From: Tetrahymena thermophila SB210
Taxonomy: Eukaryota > Ciliophora > Oligohymenophorea > Hymenostomatida > Tetrahymenidae
DNA: 64,000 nt
Direction: 5' to 3'
Assembly: GCF_000189635.1 (NCBI RefSeq)
Contig: NW_002476476.1
Location: forward strand, 58,625 to 122,624
Under the pieces are notes generated by a model. The model ran no database searches and had not been told where the DNA came from. It saw only the letters and a list, made by a program, of their open reading frames with translations. A program made the position numbers and the translations under genes. The first letter of the stretch is position 1; every line of letters starts with the position of its first letter. Positions 1-13,229 of this stretch are shown in pieces.

Positions 1-1740
1 TTTTTTGGATTGTGATTTTTTTATTTGTAAAAACAAACTTAAAACAATAAAGTTAATTTTTCTATTTCTTTTTATTGTGCTTGCTTTTTTTCTTCTTCCT
101 TTTTTAATTTAACTCATAATTTTATTTTGAACTTTTGCTTTTATTATAAATTAATTAATTTTATTATTTCATATTTTTTCGTCATATTTTCCTTCTCAAT
201 AACTCATTAATTATATATTTTTTCTTCAATATTTAAAAAGTAGAATTTAAAATGGTGCAAAAGGTACATCAGGCTTAGGTTCTGCTTTAGCAAAGTGCAT
301 TAATCTCTCAAATTTAAATTTGAGACTTGAACTTTCGTAAAAACAGTTTATATTTTTTGGATTTTGATTTTTTTATTTGTAAAAACAAACTTAAAACAAT
401 AAAGTTCATTTTTCTATTTCTTTTTATTGTGCTTGCTTTTTTTCTTCTTCCTTTTTTAATTTAACTAATTATTTTATTTTGAACTTTTGCTTTTATTATT
501 AATTAATCAATTTTATTATTTCATAATTTTTCTTCATATTTTCCTTGTCAATAGCTCATTAATTATATATTTTTTCTTTAATATTTAAAAAGTGAAAATG
601 GAATTGGTGATGAAGGTGCATCAGGCTTAGGTTCTGCTTTAGCAAAGGGCATTAATCTCTCAAATTTGACACTTTAACTTGAGTAAAAAAAGTTTATTTT
701 TTTTGGATTGTGATTTTTTTATTTGTAAAAACAAACTTAAAACAATAAAGTTAATTTTTTTATTTCTTTTTATTGTACTTGCTTTTTCTTCTTCTTCCTT
801 TTTTAATTTAACTCATTATTTTATTTTGAACTATTGCTTTTATTATTAATTAATCACTTTTATCATTTCATATTTTTTCTTCATATTTTCCTTCTCAATA
901 ATTCATTAATTATATATTTTTTCTTCAATATTTAAAAAGCTCCAATAAAATTGGTGATGAAGGTGTATCAGGTTTAGTTTCTGCTTTAGCAAAATGCATT
1001 AATCTCTCAAATTTGACACTTTAACTTCAGTAAAAAAAGTTTATTTTTTTGGATTGTGATTTTTTTATTTGTAAAAACAAACTTAAAACAATAAATTTCA
1101 TTTTTATTTTTCTTTTTATTGTGCTTGCTTTTTTTTCTTCTTCATTTTTTAATTTAACTAATTATTTTATTTTGAACTTTTGCTTTTATTATTAATTAAT
1201 CAATTTTATTATTTCATAATTTTTCTTCATATTTTCCTTCTCAATAGCTCATTAATTATATATTTTTTCTTCAATATTTAAAAAGTAGAAATTAAATTGG
1301 TGATGAAGGTGCATCAGGCTTAGGTTCTGCTTTAGCAAAGTGCATTAATCTCTCAAATTTGACACTTTAACTTGAGTAAAAATAGTTAATTTTTTTTGGA
1401 TTGTGATTTTTTTATTTGTAAAAACAAACTTAAAACAATAAAGTTCTTTTTTCTTTTTCTTTTTATTGTGCTTGCTTTTTTTTTTCTTCTTTCTTTTTTA
1501 ATTTAACTAATTATTTTATTTTGAACTTTTGCTTTTATTATTAATTAATCAATTTTATTATTTCATATTTTTTCTTCATATTTTCCTTCTCAATAGCTCA
1601 TTAATTATATATTTTTTCTTCAATGTTTAAAAAGTGAAAATGGAATTGGTGATGAAGGTGCATCAGGCTTAGGTTCTGCTTTAGCAAAGTGTATTAATCT
1701 CTCAAATTTAACACTTAATCTTAAGTAAAAATAGTTTATT
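1..1740 (+). repeat. Tandem LRR exon-intron array 1
   Basis: Five exon-intron units of about 345 bp in direct order. The introns are nearly as conserved as the exons: each begins GTAAAAA, carries the blocks AACAATAAAG and ATTGTGCTTGC, and ends AATATTTAAAAAG. The first bases of the window are inside such an intron, so the array continues upstream. Confidence 0.93.
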
Positions 1741-1987
1741 CGTTTTGGAGTGATATTTTTAACTATAAAAATGAATATAAAAACATTAAAGTTATTGGAA
1801 TTTATTTCATATTTTTTATTTATTTTATTTTTTAGCTTTTTTATTCCTTAATGTTATTATATTTAATATTTATTTAAAATTTACACTAATTTATAATAAA
1901 AGTGATAATTACATCAATGAAACTTAAGAATTCAAAGTAAAAAGCAAGTGTCTTAAATCTAAAAGATTGGTTGTCTTTAAAATCTGA
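1..1987 (+). CDS. LRR gene 1, 3' part (cut by window start)
   Basis: This is the 3' end of a leucine-rich-repeat gene whose start lies upstream of the window. Exons are 241-336 (96 bp), 593-682, 940-1029, 1286-1375, 1635-1724 (90 bp each) and a terminal exon 1903-1987 ending in TGA. Each LRR exon begins with one base of a split codon and ends with two, so all introns are phase 2. The repeat core reads IGDEGASGLGSALAKCINLS followed by L-x-L-x-L. The terminal exon encodes a basic end containing KCLKSKRLVVFKI, shared by the other LRR genes here. Glutamine is often TAA/TAG. No signal peptide can be judged. Function is unknown; LRRs of this ribonuclease-inhibitor-like form bind proteins. Confident as gene structure, not as function. 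Confidence 0.88.
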
Positions 1988-4900
1988 TCATAAAAACGTG
2001 GTTAAAAAAGGATGAATAAAAATTAAACGTTAGAATAATTAAATATAATATGTTTTATTAAATAATATTTTGAAAAATATTTTCAACCTAAAATATATAT
2101 AGATAGATTGTAGATTTTATTATTGTTTTTATATTTATAAATAGAATATTTTTTAAGTTAACAAATAGATTATAAAAAATAAAAAAATTTAAAAATTAAA
2201 TTTATTTAAATAAATTAATTCCTCTTAAGCCAGACCCAGACCTCGGTTTCACCAAAAATGAACAAAGCTTTTTAAAATTATTAATGTTATATTTTATTTT
2301 ATTAAATTATATAAATGCCAAGCTTTTAGAGTTAAAATCAAATTAAAATAGTAAAATTTACTAAATAAATTTTTTAAAAGCTTTTAAAAATAAATCTCAA
2401 CCAACAAAGATTTAGATTGAAATCTGAATCTTTGATGATATTTTACAGAATATTTCTTTATTGAATTCAAAAATATTTTCATTTAATTATAAAATCAAAT
2501 TTAATAAATTTTTCTTTTTTCTAAAGTATATTTAACAAAATAGCTCAAAAATTAATTAAAATTTGAAATAAAATTTCAAAATTTTTAATAATTTTCCAAA
2601 ATAAAAGTTAAAAAAATAAAATTTTTTTCATCGCAAGGATTTTTATATTAAAATAATAAGATAAATGTATTTTTAAATTTTAATAACTAAAATAGTTTAA
2701 GAATGATTAAAAAAAATAAATAAAAGGAATTTATAATCAAATTAAAAATTTTAATTATAAATAATTAAATTCTAATATCAATATATGTGAATTTGAAAAT
2801 ATTTTTTCATTATTCATTGTTAATATCTACACAGAGTAACCAAAATAGCCTATATTTATTTTGAAAAACTATTGTTTAATCTTCTTTTTATTAGTATAAG
2901 TGAGCATTCAATTAATCAGTTTTAGCTTAAGTAATTTTATCATTTTTGTCAATTAGTAATAGCAATAAAAATTGCCAGTTTTAATTTCTTCAGCTTAAAT
3001 AAAATCATAGAGCTAGTTAAATATTTATTATATAACTCTTATGGTTGCTTATCTTTAAAATTATAGAAAACATTTTCGATCAGTAATATTAAATAAATTT
3101 AACTAATAAAAATCCTCTACATTAAAACAAACTTTACAAAAATAAATTATTTTTAAAAGCAAGAAAAAATTTGTCCATTTTTTAAGGATAAAAGTCAATA
3201 AATTTTCAACTATTTAAATTTATAGTTTTTGCTTTTTTATTCTAAATTATGATTTGTCGCAGATTTTTGTGAGATAGTTGAATAAATCAATGAAGAAAAT
3301 TATAAAAGTTATGAATAAATTGGATATATTGATAATTTTTAGGTGATTTATTTAAATGAAATTATTACAAAATATTTTTAATTTTTCTAGATGAAGGACT
3401 TAAAAATAATATAAAATTAATAGGTTATATTCCTTGTTTTAAAAGATTGCTAATTTTAAATAAAAATTTATTTAAAAATTTTAAAAATATTAAATCTTTA
3501 AGAATTATTATTCTAAAATTAATATTCTAACAAGGCTATAGACTAAAATTTTTCTATTTTATTTAATATATTGTGAAATCATAATCTTATTTATTATTTT
3601 TAAACACTGAATAAGAAAAATTGAAAAAATATTAGGATTGTGTTTCTCATACAATAGAAATTTCATTGATCTATTATTCAAAATTTATTTAACATATAAA
3701 ATAAGATCCATCAACTCGTGTGTGGAATTTTATTTCTTAAACTAATTTTGATTATAAAGTAATCAAAAAAATATCAAAATTATAAATAGAATAATTTAAT
3801 AAGTGTAAGTTTGCTATTCTAAAATTAATTAAAGAATAAAATTAGAAAAAGAATTTTGCAAAATTAATCAATAAAGAAATAAACTTGAAAATATTTTATG
3901 GTTTCAAAAATTCTTTTATCTTTTAAACAAAACTAAAGGAAAATCTACTCATTATTTATGATTTTTTTAGAATCATAAATGTATATACTGATAAAAAAAA
4001 TGGATAAACTAAATAAATAATACTAATAAGTCTAAATTTGCTATACTAAAACTAAATTAAATCAATAAAAGACAGATTAAAATAATTCAACTAACATATA
4101 AATATAAACAAAACTTTTTATATTTTATTTAATCTATTGTGAAACTATAATCTTATTTTTTTTTGAAAACACTAAGTAAGAAAAATTGAAAAATATTAGA
4201 ACTGTGTTTTTCATATAATAGAAATTTTATTGATCTATGAATAAAACATATCAATCAGATCCATCAACTTGTATGGAAATATTTATTAATTTAATTTGGA
4301 TTACTTTACACAGAATCCTAAATAGGATTATTTAATAAGTGTAAGTTTGCTATTCTAAAATTAATTAAAGAATAAAATTAGTATAAGAAATTGGCAAAAT
4401 TAAACAATAAAGATATAAATTTAATAATATTTAATAGTTTTCAAAATGGAAATTCGTTATCTTTTAAACAAAATTAAAGTAAAATCGATTCATTATTAAT
4501 TATATTTTTCTAATCATACATGAATACACTGATAAAAAAAAACAAATAAATGAAATAAATACCGTAGTAATTCCACACTCGTATCTCGTATCTCGCATAA
4601 TACGACCGATTTAGTTTTTGGTAAATTTCATGATTTTAAGTTACTCTCGTAATTCGGCTCGGTGCTCTTATTGAGATTTTACGGTAATACTAATAAGTCT
4701 AAATTTGCTATTCTAAAACTAAATTAAAACCAATATTATGTAACATATAAATCAGATCCATCAACTTTTATGAAAATATTTAATAATCTAATTTTTATTA
4801 TAAATTAATCAAAAAATGATCAGAATCCTAAATAGGATAATTTAATAAGTGTAAACTTGCTATTCTAAAATTAATTAAAGAATAAAATTACAATAAGAAT

Positions 4901-5265
4901 TTGGCAAAATTAAACAATAAAGAAATTATAGTTTTCATAATAAATATTTGTTTATCTTTACACAAAAATAAAGCAAAATTTATTCATTATTTATTAATTT
5001 TTCTGATCATATTCGTTCTTTAAACAAAACTAAAGTAAAATCTATTGATTATTAAATATTTTTTCTGATCATACACTTATACACTGATTAAAAAAAAATC
5101 AGAAAGATTAAATGGAAATAATAAAAAGTCTAAATTTGCTATCCTAAAAGTAAATTAAAATCAATAAATTACAAATTAAAATAATTCAATATATAAATAT
5201 GAATTCAGATTATATCAAATATTATAAAAATTTTTTAATATTAAACAAATATAATTAATTAGAAA
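1988..5265. other. Spacer between LRR gene 1 and GPI-protein gene
   Basis: No credible coding exon seen. The first ~600 bp match the 3' flank of LRR gene 3 (20.2-20.8 kb), including a rare GC-richer patch near 2221-2270 (CCTCTTAAGCCAGACC) seen again near 20449. From about 3.7 to 5.2 kb the spacer holds three imperfect copies of a several-hundred-bp unit containing TTAATTAAAGAATAAAATTA (near 3821, 4358, 4867), with a fourth near 14288. An inserted 123 bp element is listed separately. Confidence 0.7.
4562..4684. mobile_element. MITE-like insertion with TA duplication
   Basis: A 123 bp block, clearly richer in GC than its surroundings, starts CCGTA and ends TACGG, with a TA on each side (4560-4561, 4685-4686). 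The inverted ends match over TACCGTA and then weakly. A sister repeat at about 4010-4030 shows the empty site: removing the block and one TA gives the same sequence. It contains a short direct repeat CTCGTATCTCGTATCTCG. TA duplication suggests a Tc1/mariner-type non-autonomous element; it has no ORF. Confidence 0.7.
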
Positions 5266-5781
5266 ATGAGAAATACACTTTTAATATTTTTAGCATGCAT
5301 TGTGCTTTCAATAAATGGATTTGACTTTAATATAACAATTGCCTAAATAAATAACACAATAATAACGCCTTCGCTAAATCAAAAATGTGAGGAAAGTTTT
5401 TGCTTTGTTGGTGATACTCTTTTAACTGTTTAGTCAGACAGCAAAAGAATTAATTCTATCACTCTATAAGATAGCAGATAAAAATTAACTCTCAAATCCT
5501 GCCCTACTTCTAATGTGCTAACTTTTAATAATTATGGTGATAAATTACGACTATTTAATGAAATAGATAATACATGTTATTATTATTCTAATAGTTTTTT
5601 TTCAAGTTCAAAACCTCGCTCATGTGGTTTTCATCTTAATGCTTTGTTAGCTGATTAGAAGACTTATCAATACTTTTATGTGAATGTTGATCTTCCAGAT
5701 TAAAGTGGCTCTCCTAGCTCAACAAATGCATTCTATTTGCAAGTCAGTATGCTAATTTTAACTTTACTATCATTAATTTGA
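5266..5781 (+). CDS. Probable GPI-anchored Cys-containing surface protein, copy 1
   Basis: Single-exon ORF of 171 residues under the ciliate code. The N-terminus has a signal peptide (MRNTLLIFLACIVLSINGF). The mature part has five cysteines (in QKCEESFCF, KSCPTS, NTCYYY, RSCGF) and is Ser/Asn/Gln-rich. The C-terminus has small polar residues (SGSPSSTN), a short spacer and a hydrophobic tail VSMLILTLLSLI right before TGA, the layout of a GPI-attachment signal. I do not recognise a family. A GTCAGT..TTTCAG intron at 5743 is conceivable and would give another hydrophobic C-terminus, but the unspliced reading is simpler. A near-identical copy lies 9,344 bp downstream. A surface role is inferred from the topology. 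Confidence 0.8.
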
Positions 5782-6251
5782 AAAATATAATATATTTAAT
5801 TTCAGATTGGTTAAATATTAAATTTATTGAACTTCTTAAAATTTATATATTTATTTTATATGGTAATTTTTTAAATAAATTTTTATTTTATTCTATTATA
5901 TCTTTGAATATATTATTAAATTAAATTATAATACTTATTTTTAAAAAATATATAACAAAACCAACAATAATAATAACATGATAAAGCGAGTATATATTGT
6001 ATGATACTAATTGATTAGGGGGGGATTAGCGGCGGTTGGTTTGAGAAATGAATGGAACTAATTTTTAAGATTATATCCAATTTTAATATTAAATAATGAA
6101 TGTTAAATTAATTTTTTATGGTATCTCTTCATAAAAGCAAATTTAGAAATTTATATTTGATAATTAATTATTAAATTTTATTTGTTCTTTTTATATATTT
6201 ATAATTAATTAAATTCCATAAATTACTATTCAATATTTTAGGGAGAAAAAA
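5782..6251. other. Spacer between GPI-protein gene 1 and LRR gene 2
   Basis: AT-rich, no exon seen. It is the presumed promoter of LRR gene 2 and is shared with 15129-15562. It carries a 43 bp G-rich block (6015-6057) missing from the second copy. Confidence 0.7.
6015..6057. other. 43 bp G-rich insertion relative to duplicate
   Basis: The two spacer copies match on both sides (ATACTAATTGA and CTAATTTTTAAG), but only this one holds the extra 43 bp, which contains a run of seven G and GGCGG. It is either an insertion here or a deletion in the other copy. No target duplication is clear. Confidence 0.6.
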
Positions 6252-6742
6252 ATGATATAATAGATTAAATATTACAGAAAATTAGAAGAAGTAATCATTA
6301 ATTTTTTTATTAATATCCTTTATATTTATTATTATTAATAAAAAAAGTTTTTAAACTCTTCACTTTAATCTCATTAGTTTCTCCATATTGATCTATGGTA
6401 TATTTAATTTAAAAATATTATTAAATTTTTTTATGTTTACATTACAATTTACTTTAAAAAATAATTTTATAATAGAAATTCTTTTCATTATTCATTCATT
6501 AAATTTATACAAACATTTTTTAGTAATTTAAACTTAATTTTGATTTTGATTTTAATTTTTAATTATTTATTATTCATTTTTTATTATTTTATATTTTTTC
6601 TTCATTTTTTGCTATTAAGATTTAGACTTATTGTTTATTTATTTTGGATTCTAAAATTTTTAATATTAAAAATTAATTTAAAACATTAAAGCTCTTTTAT
6701 TTTTTTGATTTATTTTTCTTTGAATTGTGATTGATTGCTTTT

Positions 6743-6818
<76 letters not shown>

Positions 6819-9800
6819 TGTTTCTTTGTTTCTTTGTTTCTTTCTTTTTTTCTTTCTTTCTTTGTTTCTTTGTTTCTTTGTTTCTTTCTATCTTTCTTTC
6901 TTTCTTTCTTAATTTAACTAATTATTAAAAAATCTTATTATTTAACATATTTTCTTCATTTTTTCCTTCTAGTTAACTAATTAATTATATATTATTTCTT
7001 CAATATTTATAAAGGTCCAAAGAAATTGGTGATGAAAATGCATTAGGCTTAGGTTCTGCTTTAGCAAAGTGCAGTAATCTCTCAAATTTGACACTTAAAC
7101 TTTAGTAAAAAGAGTTTATTTTTTTTTGATTGTGATATTTTTAATTATCAAAACTATTTAAAAATAATAAAGTTCTTTTTTCATTTTCTTTTTATTGTGC
7201 TTACTTTTTTTTCTTCTTCCTTTTTTAATTTAACTCATTATTTTATTTTCAACTTTTACTTTTATTATTAATTAATCTTAATATTTCATATTTTTTCTTC
7301 ATATTTTCCTTCTCATTAACTAATTAATTTTTTATTTTTTCTTCAATATTTAAAAAGTAGAAATTAAATTGGTGATAAAGGTGCATCAGGCTTAGGTTCT
7401 GCTTTAGCAAAGTGCATTAATCTCTTAAATTTGACACTTGTGCTTAGGTAAAAACAGTTTATTTTTTTTGGATTGTACTTTTTTTATTTGTAAAAACAAA
7501 GTTAAAACAATAAATCTCATTTTTCTTTTTCTTTTTATTGTGCTTGCTTTTTTTTCTTCTTCCTTTTTAATTTAACTCACCATTTTATTTTTAACATTTT
7601 TATTATTAATTAATCAATTTTATTATTTCATATTTTTTCTTCATATTTTCCTTCTCATTAACTAATTAATTATATATTTTTTCTTCAATATTTAAAAAGT
7701 TTCAATAAAATTGGTGATGAAGGTGTATCAGGCTTAGGTTCTGCTTTAGCAAAGTGTGTTAATCTCTAAAATTTGAAACTTTAACTTGGGTAAAAACAGT
7801 TTATTTTTTTTTGGATTATAATTTTTTTATTTGTAAAAACAAAGTTAAAACAATAAAGCTCTTTTTTCTTTTTCTTTTTATTTTGCTTGCTTTATTTTCT
7901 TCTTCCTTTTTAATTTAACTCACCATTTTATTTTGAACTTTTTCTTTTATTATTAATTAATCAATTTTATTATTTCATATTTTTTCTTCATATTTTCCTT
8001 CACATTAATTAATTAATTTTTTATTTTTTCTTCAATATTTAAAAAGTTACAATTAAATTGGTGATGAAAGTGCGTCAGGCTTAGGTTCTGCTTTAGCAAA
8101 GTGTGTTAATCTCTAAAATTTGAAACTTTAACTTGGGTAAAAACAGTTTATTTTTTTTTGGATTATAATTTTTTTATTTGTAAAAACAAAGTTAAAACAA
8201 TAAAGCTCATTTTTTTTTTCTTTTTATTGTGCTGGCTTTTTCTTCTTCTTCCTTTTTAATTTAAATCACCATTTTATTTTGAACTTTTTCTTTTATTATT
8301 AATAAATCAATTTTATTATTTCATATTTTTTCTTCATATTTTCCTTCTCGTTAACTAATTAATTTTATATTTTTTCTTCAATATTTAAAAAGTCACAACT
8401 AAATTGGTGATGAAGGTGCATCAGGCTTAGGTTCAGCTTTAGCAAAGTGCATTAATCTCTCAAATTTGACACTTGAACTTTAGTAAAAACAGTTTATTTT
8501 TTTTGGATTATGATTTTTTTATTTGTAAAAACAAAGTTAAAACAATAAAACTCATTTTTCTTTTTCTTTTTATTGTGCTTGCTTTTTTATCTACTTCCTT
8601 TTTAATTTAATTCATCATTATATTTTGAACTTTTTCTTTTATTATTAATAAATCAATTTTATTATTTCATATTTTTTCTTCATATTTTCCTTCTCATTAA
8701 CTAATTAATTTTATATTTTTTCTTCAATATTTAAAAAGTCACAACTAAATTGGTGATGAAGGTGCATCAGGCTTAGGTTCAGCTTTAGCAAAGTGCATTA
8801 ATCTCTCAAATTTGACACTTATGCTTGAGTAAAAACAGTTTATTTTTTTTGGATTGTGATTTTTTTTATTTGTAAAAACAAACTTAAAACAATAAAGCTC
8901 ATTTTTCTTTTTCTTTTTATTGTGCTTGCTTTTTTTTCTTATTCCTTTTTAATTTAAATCACCATTTTATTTTGAACTTTTTCTTTTATTATGAATTAAT
9001 CAATTTTATTATTTTATATTTTTTCTTCATATTTTCCTTCTCATTAACTAATTAATTTTTGATTTTTCCTTCAATATTTAAAAAGTGGCAATTAAATTGG
9101 TGATGAAGGTGCACCAGGCTTAGGTTCTGCTTTAGCTAAGTGCATTAACCTCTCAAATTTGAAACTTGGGCTTGCGTAAAAACATTTAATTTTTTTTGGA
9201 TTGTGATCTTTTTTATTTGTAAAAACAAACTTAAAACAATAAAGCTCATTTTTCTTTTTCTTTTTATTGTGCTTGCTTTTTTTCTTCTTCCATTTTAATT
9301 TAACTCACCATTTTATTTTGTACTTTTTCTTTTATTATTAATTAATTAATTTTATTATTTTATATTTTTTATTCATATTTTCCTTCTTAATTAATTTTTT
9401 ATTTTTCTTTCAATATATAAAAAGCTGCAATTTAATTGGTTATGAAGGTGCATCAGGCTTAGGTTCTGCTTTAGCAAAGTGCATTAATCTCTCAAATTTG
9501 ACACTTGAACTTTAGTAAAAACGGTTTATTTATTTTGGATTGTGTATTTTTAATTATAAAGCGAATTTAAAATAATAAAGCTCTATTTTCTTTTTCTTTT
9601 TATTATGCTTGCTAGCTTTTATTTCTTCTTTCTTTGTTAATTTAGCTCATTATTTTATTTATTTTGAACTTTTGATTTTATTATTAATTAATCAGTTTTA
9701 TTATTTCATATTTTTTCTTCAAATTTTCCTTCTCATTAACTAATTAATTATATATTTTTTCTTCAATATTTAAAAAGTGGAAATTAAATTGGTGATAAAG

Positions 9801-12800
9801 GTGCATCAGGCTTAGGTTCTGCTTTAGCAAAGTGCATTAATCTCTCAAATTTGAAACTTGAACTTTCGTAAAAACAGTTTATTTATTTTGGATTGTGATA
9901 TTTTTAATTATAAAGCGAATTTAAAATTATAAAGCTCTATTTTCTTTTTATGATGCATACTAGCTTTTTTTTCTTCTTCCTTTATGATTTAACTCACCAT
10001 TTTATTTTGTACTTTTTCTTTTATTATTAATTAATTAATATTATTATTTTATATTTTTTATTCATATTTTCCTTCTTAATTAATTTTTTATTTTTCCTTC
10101 AATATATAAAAAGCAGTAATTCAATTGGTAATGAAGGTGCATCAGGCTTAGGTTCTGCTTTAGCAAAGTGCATTAATCTCTCAAATTTGAAACTTTGGCT
10201 TGAGTAAAAACAGTTTATTTTTTTTTGGATTGTGATTTTTTTATTTGTAAAATCAATCCTATAACAATAAAGCTCATTTTTCTTTATCTTTTTATTGTGC
10301 TTGCTTTTTTTTCTTCTTCCTTTTTAATTTAACTCACCATTTTATTTTGTACTTTTTCTTTTATTATTAATTAATTAATATTATTATTTTATATTTTTTA
10401 TTCTTATTTTCCTTCTTAATTAATTTTTTATTTTTCCTTCAATATATAAAAAGCAGTAATTCAATTGGTAATGAAGGTGCATCAGGCTTAGGTTCTGCTT
10501 TAGCAAAGTGCATTAATCTCTCAAATTTGACACTTGTGCTTCAGTAAAAACAGTTTATTTTTTTTTGGATTGTGATTTTTTTATTTGTAAAATCAAACTT
10601 AAAACAATAAAGCTCATTTTTCTTTTTCTTTTTATTGTGCTTGCTTTTTTTTCTTCTTCCTTTTTAATTTAACTCACCATTTTATTTTGTACTTTTTCTT
10701 TTATTATTAATTAATTAATATTATTATTTTATATTTTTTATTCATATTTTCCTTCTTAATTAATTTTTTATTTTTCTTTCAATATATTAAAAGCTGCAAT
10801 TTAATTAGTTATGAAGGTGCATCAGGCTTAGGTTTTGCTTTAGCAAAGTGCATTAATCTCTCAAATTTGACACTTGAACTTTAGTAAAAACGATTTATTT
10901 ATTTTGGATTGTGTATTTTTAATTATAAAGCGAATTTAAAATAATAAAGCTCTATTTTCTTTTTCTTTTTATTATGCTTGCTAGCTTTTATTTCTTCTTT
11001 TTTTGTTAATTTAGCTCATTATTTTATTTATTTTGAACTTTTGATTTTATTATTAATTAATCAGTTTTATTATTTCATATTTTTTCTTCATATTTTCCTT
11101 CTCATTAACTAATTAATTATATATTTTTTCTTCAATATTTAAAAAGAAGAAATTAAATTGGTGATGAAGGTGCATCAGGCTTAGGCTCTGCTTTAGCAAA
11201 GTGCATTAATCTCTCAAATTTGACACTTGTGCTTATGTAAAAACAGTTTATTTTTTTTGGATTGTGATTTTTTTTTATTTGTATAAACAAACTTAAAGCA
11301 ATAAAACTCATTTTATTTTTCTTTTTATTGTGCTGGCTTTTTCTTCTTCTTCCTTTTTAATTTAACTCACCATTTTATTTTTAACATTTTTATTATTAAT
11401 TAATCAATTTTATTATTTCATATTTTTTCTTCATATTTTCCTTCTCATTAACTAATTAATTATATATTTTTTCTTCAATATTTTAAAAGTGGCAATTAAA
11501 TTGGTGATGAAGGTGCACCAGGCTTAGGTTCTGCTTTAGCTAAGTGCATTAACCTCTCAAATTTGAAACTTTATCTTGAGTAAAAACAGTTTATTTGTTT
11601 TAGATTGTGATATTTTAAATTATAAAAACAAACTTAAAACAATAAAGCTCATTTTTCTTTTTCTTTTTATTGTGCTTGCTTTTTTTTCTTCTTCCTTTTT
11701 AATTTAAATCACCATTTTATTTTGAACTTTTTCTTTTATTATTAATTAATCAATTTTATTATTTTATATTTTTTCTTCATATTTTCCTTCTCATTAACTA
11801 ATTAATTTTTTATTTTTCCTTCAATATTTAAAAAGTGGCAATTAAATTGGTCATAAAGGTGCATCAGACTTAGGTTCTGCTTTAGCAAAGTGCATTAATC
11901 TCTCAAATATGACACTTTAACTTTCGTAAAAACAGTTTATTTATTTTGGATTGTGATATTTTTAATTATAAAACGAATTTAAAATAATAAAGCTCTATTT
12001 TCTTTTTCTTTTTATTATGTTTGCTAGCTTTTATTTCTTCTTTCTTTGTTAATTTAGCTCATCATTTTATTTATTTTTAACTTTTGATTTTATTAATAAT
12101 TAATCAATTTTATTATTTCATATTTTTTCTTCATATTTTCCTTCTCATTAACTAATTAATTTTTGATTTTTTCTTCAATATTTAAAAAGTAGAAATTAAA
12201 TTGGTGATAAAGGTGCATCAGGCTTAGGTTCTGCTTTAGCAAAGTGCATTAATCTCTCAAATTTGACACTTGGGCTTGGGTAAAAACATTTTATTTTTTT
12301 TGGATTGTGATTTTTTTTATTTGTAAAAACAAACTTAAAACAATAAAGCTCATTTTTCTTTTTCTTTTTATTGTGCTTGCTTTTTTTTCTTCTTCCTTTT
12401 TAATTTAACTCACCATTTTATTTTGAACTTTTGTTTTATTATAAATTAATTAATTTTATTATTTCATATTTTTTCTTCATATTTTCCTTCTCATTAACTA
12501 ATTTATTATATATTTTTTCTTCAATATTTAAAAAGTTCCAATAAAATTGGTGATGAAGGTGCATCAGGCTTAGGTTCTGCTTTATAAAACTGTATTAAAC
12601 TCTCAAATTTAACACTTGTCCTTAAGTAAAAATAGTTCATTTGTTTTGGAGTGATATTTTTAACTATAAAAATGAATATAAAACAATAAAGTTATTAGAA
12701 TTTATTTCATATTTTTTATTTATTTTATTTTTTAGCTTTTTTATTCCATTAATGTTATTTTACTTAATATTTATTTAAAATTTACACTAATTTATAATAA

Positions 12801-12894
12801 AAGTGATAATTAAATTAATGAAATGTAACAATTCAAAGTAAAAAGTTAGTATCTTAAATCTAAAAGATTGGTTGTCTTTGAAATAAAACTCTGA
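6252..12894 (+). CDS. LRR gene 2 (17 repeat exons)
   Basis: Complete LRR gene of about 569 residues. Exon 1 is 6252-6290 (MIQQIKYYRKLEE), exon 2 6348-6397 (FLNSSLQSHQFLHIDL, a degenerate first LRR), then 17 LRR exons from 7015-7104 to 12536-12625, and terminal exon 12804-12894 encoding YLKSKRLVVFEIKL then TGA. With the exons I measured at 90 bp the total is a multiple of three. Each repeat reads N-x-I-G-D-E-G-A-S-G-L-G-S-A-L-A-K-C-I-N-L-S-N-L, then L-x-L. There is no signal peptide or membrane segment, so it is probably intracellular. The intron after exon 2 is 617 bp and holds a CTTT microsatellite. Start chosen because the 39 bp first exon is conserved in LRR genes 3, 4 and the distant gene at 57.2 kb. 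Ligand unknown. Confidence 0.88.
6739..6910 (+). repeat. (CTTT)n microsatellite in LRR gene 2 intron
   Basis: About 170 bp of CTTT repeats, with CTTTG variants in the second half, inside the intron between exon 2 and the first LRR exon. The paralogous intron in LRR gene 3 (around 16040) has only about three CTTT units, so the tract expanded after the duplication. Apparent ORFs of Phe/Leu/Ser across it are artefacts. Confidence 0.95.
7015..12640 (+). repeat. Tandem LRR exon-intron array 2
   Basis: Seventeen units of about 340-355 bp. Higher-order duplications are visible: units near 9421 and 10791 share an unusual start (CTGCAATTTAATT) and the same diverged intron with TATGCTTGCTAGC, and units near 10111 and 10451 are near-identical at a 340 bp spacing. 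Exons and introns are homogenised together. Confidence 0.92.
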
Positions 12895-13229
12895 TAATAA
12901 AAAAGTGGCTAAAAAAGGATAAATAAAAACTAAATGTTTGAATAATTAAATATAATATGTTTTATTAAATAATACAGATGTTTCAAATAAAGTAACCCGC
13001 GCCTTTTGTTTTTATTTAGATTTTTAATTAATTTTTTTTTTTTGGTAGAACTTTTTGAAAATCTATAATTTTATACTAATTTTCCAAATTTCTATTATAT
13101 ATTTGCATTTAGAAGATTCACATTTTCTGATTAAATGTATGAAAAGAACATTTTTATTAATAAATAATTAAACTTCAAATAAAAAAGAAATATTTATTTT
13201 TATTTATTATTTAATAAAAACTATTATCA

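Noticed and set aside
5743..5820. Possible intron at the end of the GPI-protein gene
   Set aside because: The donor GTCAGT is unusual and the unspliced frame ends in a good GPI-type tail in both copies; kept only as an alternative.
6727..6928. Overlapping ORFs rich in Phe, Leu and Ser
   Set aside because: They are three frames of the CTTT microsatellite inside an intron, with no gene signal.
7015..12640. Regular spacing reminiscent of a CRISPR or satellite array
   Set aside because: The repeats are protein-coding exons with consistent splice sites and frame, in a eukaryotic genome.
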